DNA from: Verrucomicrobiota bacterium
GTDB taxonomy: Bacteria > Verrucomicrobiota > Verrucomicrobiia > Verrucomicrobiales > Akkermansiaceae
Reading direction: 5' to 3'
Assembly: GCA_030835305.1 (NCBI GenBank)
Contig: JAURPJ010000066.1
Span: 1-64,000, forward strand
Length of the DNA stretch: 64,000 nt
Part shown: positions 52,827 to 61,332 of the stretch, one piece after another
How positions within the stretch are numbered: position 1 is the first letter of the stretch
Layout: each line of letters begins with the position of its first letter
Made by a program: the position numbers and the translations under genes
Notes under the pieces: model-generated
What the model saw: only the letters and a program-made list of their open reading frames with translations
Database searches by the model: none
Told to the model about the DNA's origin: nothing

Positions 52827-55800
52827 ATGATAATGCTTGGAAGAGTCGTTGCCGGATTTGCTTGTGTTGGGTTGGCGCCGGCGGAGATTGTGATCAACGA
52901 AATTCACTACAACAGCCGGCCCAATGATGCGCGGGATGAATTTGTGGAGCTTCACAATACCGGAGAGGTCGCGGTGGAATTGGGAGGATGGTTTTTCAAC
53001 GATGGATTCGATTACACCTTCCCTCCGGGCACCAGCATCGGGGCGGGAGGCTATGTGGTAGTGGCACAAAACCCAACGGCATTGCTGGATCATTACGGAG
53101 TCCATGCTCTTGGACCCTTTGATGGCGGATTGTCCGGTGACGGGGAGCGGATTGAGTTACGAAGGGCGGATGGCTCGGTGGCCGATGAGGTCAATTATCA
53201 GAATCATTTTCCCTGGCCGACCGCAGCGGGCGGTGCAGGGGCCTCGATGGAATTGATTCATCCAAGCTTGGATAATGACCTAGGCGGTTCGTGGCGGAGT
53301 TCGCAGGTGGTAGTGCTGCCGGAGTTGACCTACCTTCCCGAGGACGGCCCGGGTTGGCGTTGGCGGCCGGGGATGACTGAAGCTTCTTCGCCCATTAATG
53401 CGTGGACAGAGGCTGATTTTGTTGAAGACGGAACGTGGACCACGCAAGCGATGCCGATTGGCTTTGGAATTGTGGGGACGCAGGAGTTTAATTCACCGAT
53501 CAGCGGGATGGTTGGAAATTATACGAGCTGTTTTTTCCGAAATGAATTTGAAATCGCGGAGGGTGAAATTCCACAAGAGATTCTTTTTCGTTATCTTCTC
53601 GATGCCGGAGCGGTCGTCTACATCAACGGTCTGGAGGTCTTTCGAACGGACAACCTTGGTGATGGTCAATTGACCATTGCGGATTCGGCCGATAACGACG
53701 GCGATGAAAATGAGTGGTATGAGGCGAGCATCAGTGGAGGTGCTGCCGGCTTGCGGGAAGGGATCAATATCATTGCGATCCACGCCTTCAACCGGTCGGC
53801 GGGAAGCAGTGACTTTGGCGTAAACGTCGAGCTACTCCGTCCTGCTCCGGCGGATGAAGCGGAGCCGGAGCCATCACCCGGTTTGGTAAATACTGTCTTT
53901 TGGGAGACGGCGCCACCGGCTATCCGGCAGGTCGACCATACGCCCAGGCAGCCAGTGGTGGGCGAGGTGACCGTGATCACCGCGAAGGTGACTGATCCGG
54001 ACGGTGTCGCTTCGGTGACCTTGGAAGTTCAGGATGTTGCGCCGGGGGCATATGTTCCGGCATTTCTAGCAAAATCAACACCTGCTCTTCTGGCAAACCC
54101 GACAGCTCCCCGGACGCCCAATCCCGCTTACGAACAGAATTGGGTTTCGCAAGTCATGACCGACGATGGGCTTGGAGCGGATGAAGTGGCGGGCGATGGG
54201 ATCTACTCGGCAAGTTTGGCATCGCGACCCAACCGGACGCTGGTGCGCTATCGCATCTCGGTGGAAGACACGGGTGGGGAATCAGTGAGAGTTCCTTATG
54301 CTGACGACGAGCGTCTTAATTTTGCTTACTTCCAATATGACGGCGTTCCTGATTATGAGACGACGAGCGGAACTTTTTCGGCGGAGACCATTGAGGCAAT
54401 ACCGGTCTATCATGTCCTGACCACATCGCGTGATTTCAATCAGGCCGTCGCTTACAATGGCGGAGATCGAATCCCGTCAAATAACTTTGATGCGAGAAGC
54501 GAATACAACTGGGACTGCGCCTTTGTTTACGACGGAGTGGTTTATGATAACGCCCGCTACCGGCTCCGTCAGCGGAATGCGCGTTATTCAGGATCACAAA
54601 AGCGGAGTTTGAAGTTTCGCTTCAACCGCGGGAACTATCCGACTTTTCGAGATAGCGATGGCGAAAAATACCCCGAGCCTTGGAAGTTTCTCGCGACCCA
54701 TAAGATGGTGGGTTCTCGCGGAAATCTCACCTGGGGAATGGATCAGGCCACCAACCATCTCATGTGGAATCTGACCGGGACTCCGGCTCCTTTCACTCAC
54801 TGGGGGCACTTCCGGGTCATTCAATTTGCTGACGAGGCGGCCACGCAGACCCAGGGTGATTATTATGGAATGCTGCTGGCTTTGGAGGAATATGATTCGC
54901 GCTTTCTGGATTCCCATAATCTCGAAAGAGGAAATTTGTATAAGTTGATTAGTTACCGGACAAACGGCAAGGATGTGCAGCGATATCAGGCTCCCGATGC
55001 AGTGACCGATGCCTCGGATTTCTCAAACATCATCTCCCAGTTACGTCCCCAGCGCGACGACAACTGGCTTAGTGAGCACGTCAATTGGGATAGCTGGAAT
55101 CGGTATCATGCCGTGGTCGATATGATTCGCCACTACGATGTCCAGACCAATACCGGTGAACATTTGAAGAATCGTGCTTATTACTTTGAGCCGTCCGCTA
55201 CGAATCCATTGGGGAGGCTCAATGTGCTTCCCTGGGACTCGGATACGAGTTGGGGGCCGAACTGGAATGCCGGGGTTGATTTTCCCAAGGAGGCCATTTT
55301 TGGAACGAGCGGAGTGGGAGTCCGGGCGCCCTTCACGATCGACTATTTGAATACAGTCAGGGAGATGCGGGATTTGATTTGGACCGCGGAGCAGATCGAT
55401 TTGATGATCGAACCGTTGGCTGCCAAAATTGAAGAGGTGACTGAGGCTGATCGGGTCCGTTGGTCGGGCAGTCTGCCACTTGAACGGGTAGTGGCAGATA
55501 TGAAGAAGTTTGCCTTCGACGGTGGACGCTGGGTCGGAGGTGACAATGGTGGCATGCCTCTTATCTCGCGGGATAGCGGAATCTCCGGACTGGAAGGGCG
55601 GGATGCCTATCTTGATGCGTTGACCACTGATCCGTCGCTGCCGGCCAAGCCTACGATTACCTATTCGGGTGACGCCGGATTCCCGCAGGATGGCCTCGCT
55701 TTCACGAGTACTGCCTTTTCAGACCCACAGGGGGCCAACACCTTTCGAGCGATGGAATGGCGTCTCGCCGAAGTGACCAGCCTCGGTGGAGGAGTTCGTG

Positions 55801-57314
55801 AAATCATGGCTCCGGGGCGTATCTGGAGTTACCAGGATGACAACATTGATGAGGGCACGGCATGGCGCGAGGTTGGTTTTGATGACAGTGCCTGGAAGAG
55901 CGGGGCAGCGCCGCTGGGCTTCGGCGGCGTCAACGGGATCAACATTGCAACCACCACTAATTCAGGAATTCCAACCGCTTATTTCCGGACCACGATCAAT
56001 GTGACCAAGCTCAATTTTATCGATAGCTTCACCTTCAAATTGCTTCTTGATGACGGGGCGGTTGTTTACGTGAATGGCCAGGAGGCCTTCCGCGATGGTT
56101 TTTATCCGGAAACGGTGGTGGGGCACAATGTGCTCGCAGATCAGCCAGGTAATGAAGATGTTTTCGATGAGTTCGAGGTCAGCGCCAACCTGTTTGTGGA
56201 AGGGGCGAATGTGATCGCGATCGAAGTTCACAACAGGAGCCTTGGAAGTAGTGACCTGGGATTTGAAATGACGCTCGATGCCCGGGAGGTTCTTCTTCCT
56301 CCGGGCGAAAGCCCCTCATTTGAATGGACGGCAGTCTGGGAATCCGGCGAGCTCCCGACGTTCAATCCCACCATTGAGGTGCCATCGGTCGCGCGAGTCG
56401 GGAAAACCTATCGGGCCCGGGTCCGGCATCAGGATGCCACCGGGCGGTGGAGCAAATGGTCAGATCCTGTGGGATTTGTAGCGGGTGCTCCCTCCATCCA
56501 GCCTTTCTTGGACGGGATTGTTATCAGTAAGATCATGTATCATCCGGTTCCTCCGTCGGCTGAGGAATTGGCAGCGATTCCTTCGCTCGATGAAGGTGAC
56601 TTTGAATGGATCGAAATTATGAACATCGGTTCCGGAGAACTCGACCTCACTAACCTGCGCTTCACCAAGGGGATTGAATTCGACTTCGTGAATGGAAGCA
56701 GATCGTCCATTGCCGCAGGTGAGCGCTTGCTGGTTGTTTCGAATGTGGAGGCCTTCAATCTGCGCCACGGATTTGCGGAGACGCCTGATTTTGTCTTGGG
56801 CGAGTTCTCCAAGAGTCTTTCAAACGGAGGGGAACGGGTGAAATTGTCCTTTGGTGCCGGAACGCTCGTGCGTGAACTTGAATATGGAGATGACTTCCCG
56901 TGGCCTGAGGCCGCGGACGGAAGTGGGGCTAGCTTGGTCTGGGTTAATGGATTCGGCGAGACGGCCGACGACTGGCGTCCGAGCGTGGGTGCCAACGGAG
57001 CACCTGCCGTGGACGACGGGCTTCCATATACCGGTGATTTGAACAGCTATGTCTTGCGCGGCGCTCCTGAAGTTGCCGTGGTCGAAATCGGCGGGGAACT
57101 TTATGCAGAGATTTCCTTCGACCGCCAATTCAATGCCGACCAAGCTCGCATTCTGGTGCAAGGCTCGGATGATGTCGAATCATGGGCCGATTCACCGGTG
57201 ACAAGGGTTTCGGAAGTTTTTGGTCCGGCGGAAACCAGCCGGGTGACCTTCCGGACGAACGGTCCCGTAACGAACGAGTGCGGCTTCTACCGGCTTAGGC
57301 TGCTCTTGAAATAG
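52827..57314 (+). CDS. Secreted CotH-kinase and lamin-tail domain surface protein
   Basis: 1495 residues from ATG 52827 (a TTG 9 bp earlier is open), with a short signal (MIMLGRVVAGFACVGLAPAE). Order: lamin-tail domain (about 15-150; IVINEIHYNSRPNDARDEFV, FPPGTSIGAGGYVVVAQNP); jelly-roll 1 (about 195-340); Ig-like region (about 365-490); CotH-like kinase domain (about 530-880; YHVLTTSRDF, YRLRQRNARYSGSQKRSLKF, FGTSGVGVRAPF); jelly-roll 2 (about 1010-1140), a paralog of the first (DAGAVVYINGLEVFR against DDGAVVYVNGQEAFR); Fn3-like part; a second lamin-tail domain (about 1240-1400); and the recurrent C-terminal module ending GFYRLRLLLK. CotH family members can be atypical protein kinases; here the role is unproven. 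Probably an outer surface protein. Confidence 0.88.
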   Translation: MIMLGRVVAGFACVGLAPAEIVINEIHYNSRPNDARDEFVELHNTGEVAVELGGWFFNDGFDYTFPPGTSIGAGGYVVVAQNPTALLDHYGVHALGPFDGGLSGDGERIELRRADGSVADEVNYQNHFPWPTAAGGAGASMELIHPSLDNDLGGSWRSSQVVVLPELTYLPEDGPGWRWRPGMTEASSPINAWTEADFVEDGTWTTQAMPIGFGIVGTQEFNSPISGMVGNYTSCFFRNEFEIAEGEIPQEILFRYLLDAGAVVYINGLEVFRTDNLGDGQLTIADSADNDGDENEWYEASISGGAAGLREGINIIAIHAFNRSAGSSDFGVNVELLRPAPADEAEPEPSPGLVNTVFWETAPPAIRQVDHTPRQPVVGEVTVITAKVTDPDGVASVTLEVQDVAPGAYVPAFLAKSTPALLANPTAPRTPNPAYEQNWVSQVMTDDGLGADEVAGDGIYSASLASRPNRTLVRYRISVEDTGGESVRVPYADDERLNFAYFQYDGVPDYETTSGTFSAETIEAIPVYHVLTTSRDFNQAVAYNGGDRIPSNNFDARSEYNWDCAFVYDGVVYDNARYRLRQRNARYSGSQKRSLKFRFNRGNYPTFRDSDGEKYPEPWKFLATHKMVGSRGNLTWGMDQATNHLMWNLTGTPAPFTHWGHFRVIQFADEAATQTQGDYYGMLLALEEYDSRFLDSHNLERGNLYKLISYRTNGKDVQRYQAPDAVTDASDFSNIISQLRPQRDDNWLSEHVNWDSWNRYHAVVDMIRHYDVQTNTGEHLKNRAYYFEPSATNPLGRLNVLPWDSDTSWGPNWNAGVDFPKEAIFGTSGVGVRAPFTIDYLNTVREMRDLIWTAEQIDLMIEPLAAKIEEVTEADRVRWSGSLPLERVVADMKKFAFDGGRWVGGDNGGMPLISRDSGISGLEGRDAYLDALTTDPSLPAKPTITYSGDAGFPQDGLAFTSTAFSDPQGANTFRAMEWRLAEVTSLGGGVREIMAPGRIWSYQDDNIDEGTAWREVGFDDSAWKSGAAPLGFGGVNGINIATTTNSGIPTAYFRTTINVTKLNFIDSFTFKLLLDDGAVVYVNGQEAFRDGFYPETVVGHNVLADQPGNEDVFDEFEVSANLFVEGANVIAIEVHNRSLGSSDLGFEMTLDAREVLLPPGESPSFEWTAVWESGELPTFNPTIEVPSVARVGKTYRARVRHQDATGRWSKWSDPVGFVAGAPSIQPFLDGIVISKIMYHPVPPSAEELAAIPSLDEGDFEWIEIMNIGSGELDLTNLRFTKGIEFDFVNGSRSSIAAGERLLVVSNVEAFNLRHGFAETPDFVLGEFSKSLSNGGERVKLSFGAGTLVRELEYGDDFPWPEAADGSGASLVWVNGFGETADDWRPSVGANGAPAVDDGLPYTGDLNSYVLRGAPEVAVVEIGGELYAEISFDRQFNADQARILVQGSDDVESWADSPVTRVSEVFGPAETSRVTFRTNGPVTNECGFYRLRLLLK

Positions 57315-57373
57315 GGTGGGCTCTTTCAATATCCGGGCTTTTTTTCGGAGAGGTCTTGCGCCACCTTCCCCGC

Positions 57374-58657
57374 ATGAACAAGACACTTTCCCAGAAGCTT
57401 TTCGCCAAGGCCAAGACGGTAATCCCCGGCGGGGTGAATTCGCCGGTGAGAGCCTTTCGGAATGTGGATGGTGATCCCTTCTTCGTCCGCCGCGCCAAGG
57501 GAGCTCGTATCGAGGATATCGATGGGAATTCTTTGATCGATTATATTGGGTCATGGGGGCCGAATATTCTCGGTCACGCTCCGACCGCCATCATCGCAGC
57601 AATTCACGAGGCGGCCAAAGACGGGATTTCTTACGGAATCCCAAACCCCAAGGAAGTCGAGATGGCCCGGCTCATCACGGATTGGATTCCCTCGGTTGAG
57701 AAGGTCCGCATGGTGAACTCTGGAACGGAAGCCACGATGTCGGCAATCCGTTTGGCTCGGGGATTCACCGGGCGGTATAAAATCGTCAAATTTGAGGGTT
57801 GTTACCATGGTCACGTCGATTCGCTTTTAGTCGCGGCGGGGTCGGGTGCGCTGACTTTTGGTGAGCCTGATTCAGCCGGGGTGCCACAGTCTTTCGCAAA
57901 TGAAACCATCACTTTGCCCTACAACGATTTGGAGCGTCTCGAGGAGGTCTTTGAACAATTTGGTGAGCAAATCGCGGCGGTCATTGTCGAATCCTATCCC
58001 GCCAATGCGGGACTTGTTTTTCCACGTAAAGGATATCTCGCCAAGCTTCGTGAGATTACCAGAGCCAATGGTGCGCTCGTCATCTTCGATGAGGTCATGA
58101 CAGGTTTCCGCCTGGCCAAAGGCGGGGTGCAGGAAATCGAAAACTTCGACCCCGATCTCACGGCCATGGGCAAGGTTATCGGAGGAGGCCTGCCTGTCGG
58201 AGCCTTCGGTGGTCGAGCAGATATCATGGATATGCTGGCACCTGATGGCCCGGTTTATCAGGCCGGAACCCTGAGTGGAAACCCGCTTGCGATGGCTGCC
58301 GGGCTCAGCCAGTTGCGCGAATTGGAAAAGAAGGGAGCTTACAATTATCTCAAGGAAATCGGTGCGCAAATGGCGGAGGGGCTGCGCAAAATTTTCACCG
58401 AAAAAGGGATGCCCCACCGGGTCAATCAGGTTGGCTCGATGTTCTGTCTCTACTTTGTCGATGAGGAGATAGTGAATGTCGAAACCGTGCAGAAGCAGGA
58501 CTTCGGAATCTTCAAGAAGCTTTTCTGGGGATGTCTTGAGGCCGGGGTTTATCTGGCCCCAAGCCCCTACGAAACAGGCTTTATTTCAGCGGCTCACACC
58601 AAAGGGGACATTGCAGACACCCTCGATGTAATCCAGGATGTTGTGGCGAAGTGGTGA
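57374..58657 (+). CDS. hemL: Glutamate-1-semialdehyde 2,1-aminomutase
   Basis: 427 residues from the ATG at 57374; an in-frame start 18 bp upstream is rejected. Motifs: PGGVNSPVRAFRNVDGDPFF, GSWGPNILGHAPTAII, VRMVNSGTEATMSAIRLARG, CYHGHVDSLLVAAGSGAL, FDEVMTGFRLAKGG, the PLP lysine in AMGKVIGGGLPVGAFGG, and YQAGTLSGNPLAMAAGLSQL. It converts glutamate-1-semialdehyde to 5-aminolevulinate, the C5 route to heme. It lies 59 bp after the CotH gene and before a convergent transglutaminase-like gene. Confidence 0.98.
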   Translation: MNKTLSQKLFAKAKTVIPGGVNSPVRAFRNVDGDPFFVRRAKGARIEDIDGNSLIDYIGSWGPNILGHAPTAIIAAIHEAAKDGISYGIPNPKEVEMARLITDWIPSVEKVRMVNSGTEATMSAIRLARGFTGRYKIVKFEGCYHGHVDSLLVAAGSGALTFGEPDSAGVPQSFANETITLPYNDLERLEEVFEQFGEQIAAVIVESYPANAGLVFPRKGYLAKLREITRANGALVIFDEVMTGFRLAKGGVQEIENFDPDLTAMGKVIGGGLPVGAFGGRADIMDMLAPDGPVYQAGTLSGNPLAMAAGLSQLRELEKKGAYNYLKEIGAQMAEGLRKIFTEKGMPHRVNQVGSMFCLYFVDEEIVNVETVQKQDFGIFKKLFWGCLEAGVYLAPSPYETGFISAAHTKGDIADTLDVIQDVVAKW

Positions 58658-58681
58658 GTTTCACTTTGATCTGCTGACCTT

Positions 58682-58700
58682 GGGGCGAATGTTTCGCCTC
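58682..58700 (+). terminator. Hairpin after hemL, possible terminator
   Basis: GGGGCGAA pairs with TTCGCCTC (one G-T pair) around a TGT loop, 24 bp after the hemL stop. No T-tract follows, so it may only protect the 3' end. The interval to 58810 has no gene. Confidence 0.4.
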
Positions 58701-58809
58701 TGAATTCCACTAATTGGAAGAACAGTGGCGAGGACCAGTTACGCCTCCTTCACCATTGAAGGTAGTCCCGTGATCAACGCTGTCGAAGATTCCCGGAGGA
58801 GCTTTTAAA

Positions 58810-60957
58810 TCACTTCCGTGTTACTCGGCCGGAGGTCGGAGTCAGGGTGAAGTCCTTGATGCTCACCCCCTTGACATTTCCTTCACGTGAGAAGGTGAGA
58901 ATGTTTTTGCCTTTTTTTAGTTCGACGACCACGGTCTCGGATTTATCCCAAAGCCCAACGGTATGGGGGAGGTGGAGTTCGGCCTTTTCCTTCGCTCCAT
59001 TTAAGGAGACGAGAAGATATTGACGCCAGCTTGGAGTGACCACGTGGGCGGTGAGCTGATACTTTCCGGCAGCGGGTGCCTCGATAGTGTATTCGAAGTT
59101 TTGATGTCCTCCGCTGGTCCGGCTGTAGTGGAGCTGCTTGCCGCCGAGGACGCTGTCCATGAAGATAATTTTTCCTCCGCTCTTGGTGGGCTTGGTGGTG
59201 GCGGCAGCGGGAATGGTAATGATGCCCTTCGAATCGACCGAAACGTTCCGGTCTTTTTCGGTGATCGTGACCTTAGTGATTGCTACTTTCTCCTTGGTTT
59301 CGGTTGCTTCGGCAATGTCTTGGCCGACGGCGTCGAGGGTTTTGGACCTGGCATTCTCAATAACATCTTTCTGAATGTAGAGGGAGGCTCCATACCAAAA
59401 CTCCGGTTTGGTGCGCGATTGCAGTCCATAAACGCGGGGCTCTCCGGCGACATCGCCGATCCACTGCGCGCGCTTGACCATCATGAAAGGCTCGCCGGCA
59501 GCGCGGGCCTGGGTGGTGGCGAGAAAATCGAGATCTTTATCGTATCGTCCCTTGGTCCAGCCGCTTCCCCATCCTGCGCCAAGGCAGGGGACCCAACCGT
59601 CCGGAGTCCAGTGGACAAGAGCAGCGTGACCGCGTTGAGGGCGGGCGGTGGTAGGAATTCCGAAGGCGCGGAGAGTGAAGCGGCCGATGAAGGCGCGTCG
59701 CCCGCAGATTCCGCCATTCATGAGGATGTTTTGGAAGAACTGAAGCTCGGGTTTATCGTATTTGTTGTCTTGTGAGCCATAGGGGATGTCGCTGCGAACC
59801 AGTGCGACGTAGCGCCAGCGGTAATCCTCGGTGGTGACGTGGTCCGGCCGGTAGTTGCGGAGCATTTCGCGGCCCCAGGTCAGGATCTCATTGGGCTCCT
59901 CACCATCGATGACCATACGGTATTCCCAGACTGTGAGATTTTTGAAGGCAGGATCGAGTTCACCGTTCAGGAGAGCTTTTTCGTAGTTGAGGTATCGTTC
60001 GACCGGGTCGACGAACTCGGGCGCGTCTTTCTTCGATTCGGCGTTCCGTTGTTTGATCGGGGTGGCGTGTTCCAGGCTGATGGCCAGCGCAAGACGGCGC
60101 AGCGGATCCTCGGCGACCTTGTCGCTGGCCTGCCAGATCTTGCTATAAATTTCCATAGCCGCTCCGTAGTTGCCGTCTTTGGCCCCGTCGGCGACAGCCA
60201 TCTGGACGAGAAGTTCATTGGCGCTGAGCATCTTGTCGATCAATTCCCCCCGCTTCTTGCTCTGTTGGGCGAAGGCTGCGAGCCTGGCCGGGGTGGCTTC
60301 GGCGAGGACGGAATAGCGAGCCAGTTTGGCGTCGAGTTTGTTGCTTGAGAGTTGTCCGGTTAGTCCAAGGTCTTTCACGGCGGCGATAGTCGCAGCTTTT
60401 GCCTCAGCCAGCGTCTTTTCGGCATCCCTGAGAGTCTGCTCATACTGATCCTTGTTTTTGAGCGCGGCTTCGAGTTTCGCCTGACGTTCTTTGAGGGCGG
60501 CTTCGCCGTCTTTTTTGTTTTGCTGCCAATGGGCGAGGTCCTTTTTGGCTTCCTCACGTTCAGCGGCAGTCTTGGCATTTTTGAGTTTGGCTTCAGCGGC
60601 AGCAATGCCCTTGTTTGCGCCGCCAATCCATTTGCCCTTGGCGTGGCCCACGAGGCCCTTGGCCGAGGCGATTTCGCCCATCTTCTTGCGAGCTTCCTCA
60701 ATTTGCTTGGTCGCGGCAATTTCGGCTTCGCGGGCCTCGATAAAGGCGCTTTTTTTCGCTGAGCTTACCGAAGGAAGGGCTTGGGTGAGCTCTGTTTTTA
60801 GCGCCTCGAGTTGCCTGGCATAATTCGCTTCAAGCTTCTTTCCTGTCGCCGTGAGGATGAGTTGTTCCTTTTGCTTTTTGGCTGCAAGGAGATCTGGGGC
60901 TCCGACCACGGTTGCGGCCAGAATGTTTGTGCAGGTGATCAATGTTGTGATTTTCAT
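58810..60957 (-). CDS. Secreted coiled-coil protein with transglutaminase-like domain
   Basis: 715 residues from the ATG at 60957, opening a signal-like stretch (MKITTLITCTNILAATVVGA). Residues 30-200 are Lys/Glu/Ala-rich helices, probably coiled coil (AREAEIAATKQIEEARKKMG, KTLAEAKAATIAAVKDLG). A helical part (about 230-390) leads to a transglutaminase-like core: NGGICGRRAFIGR with candidate Cys418, GHAALVHWTPDGW with His444 and Asp453 completing the triad. The C-terminal 130 residues form a beta-sandwich typical of carbohydrate-binding modules (FEYTIEAPAAGKYQLTAHVV, VSIKDFTLTP). It may cleave or cross-link peptides or glycoproteins outside the cell; that is inference. It converges on hemL. 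Confidence 0.75.
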   Translation of the reverse strand: MKITTLITCTNILAATVVGAPDLLAAKKQKEQLILTATGKKLEANYARQLEALKTELTQALPSVSSAKKSAFIEAREAEIAATKQIEEARKKMGEIASAKGLVGHAKGKWIGGANKGIAAAEAKLKNAKTAAEREEAKKDLAHWQQNKKDGEAALKERQAKLEAALKNKDQYEQTLRDAEKTLAEAKAATIAAVKDLGLTGQLSSNKLDAKLARYSVLAEATPARLAAFAQQSKKRGELIDKMLSANELLVQMAVADGAKDGNYGAAMEIYSKIWQASDKVAEDPLRRLALAISLEHATPIKQRNAESKKDAPEFVDPVERYLNYEKALLNGELDPAFKNLTVWEYRMVIDGEEPNEILTWGREMLRNYRPDHVTTEDYRWRYVALVRSDIPYGSQDNKYDKPELQFFQNILMNGGICGRRAFIGRFTLRAFGIPTTARPQRGHAALVHWTPDGWVPCLGAGWGSGWTKGRYDKDLDFLATTQARAAGEPFMMVKRAQWIGDVAGEPRVYGLQSRTKPEFWYGASLYIQKDVIENARSKTLDAVGQDIAEATETKEKVAITKVTITEKDRNVSVDSKGIITIPAAATTKPTKSGGKIIFMDSVLGGKQLHYSRTSGGHQNFEYTIEAPAAGKYQLTAHVVTPSWRQYLLVSLNGAKEKAELHLPHTVGLWDKSETVVVELKKGKNILTFSREGNVKGVSIKDFTLTPTSGRVTRK

Positions 60958-61043
60958 GGAAAGTGATGTTGGTGGGTTGCTGAGATCTTCGTTGCTATCC
61001 AATAAGATGCCGCGAGCCAGGTGAACTCGTTCTTCTTGAAATA

Positions 61044-61319
61044 ATGGCCCCGGAGCGGCTTCTTTTCAAAGGGTTTACTGAAGATTTGAAATCAAGCTAC
61101 GAACTTTTGGTTAGGTTAGGCAAAGCGGACCTTCAGATTAGGCCAGTAAAGGACTCCGTGGAAAGCCCGGGCGCGAGACGAGCACTGCAGGTTGCAGGAA
61201 TCTCCACAGAGTGGAAAGATTCGCAAGACTGGGGGCAATTCGTTCGTTTAAATAGGTCGAAAGGTCGGTTTCGTTTTCAGTTGCTTTTGAGGAGTGGTCG
61301 GGAACGTTTCCACCATTGA
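61044..61319 (+). CDS. Doubtful short ORF upstream of the PSD1 gene
   Basis: 91 codons (MAPERLLFKGFTEDLKSSYE onwards, ending RSGRERFHH) with no family resemblance, no visible ribosome binding site and mixed basic composition. It fills most of the interval between two divergent genes and stops 13 bp before the next ATG. I include it only because the region has nothing else; it could be non-coding leader. Confidence 0.2.
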   Translation: MAPERLLFKGFTEDLKSSYELLVRLGKADLQIRPVKDSVESPGARRALQVAGISTEWKDSQDWGQFVRLNRSKGRFRFQLLLRSGRERFHH

Positions 61320-61332
61320 AAATTTGATTTTT

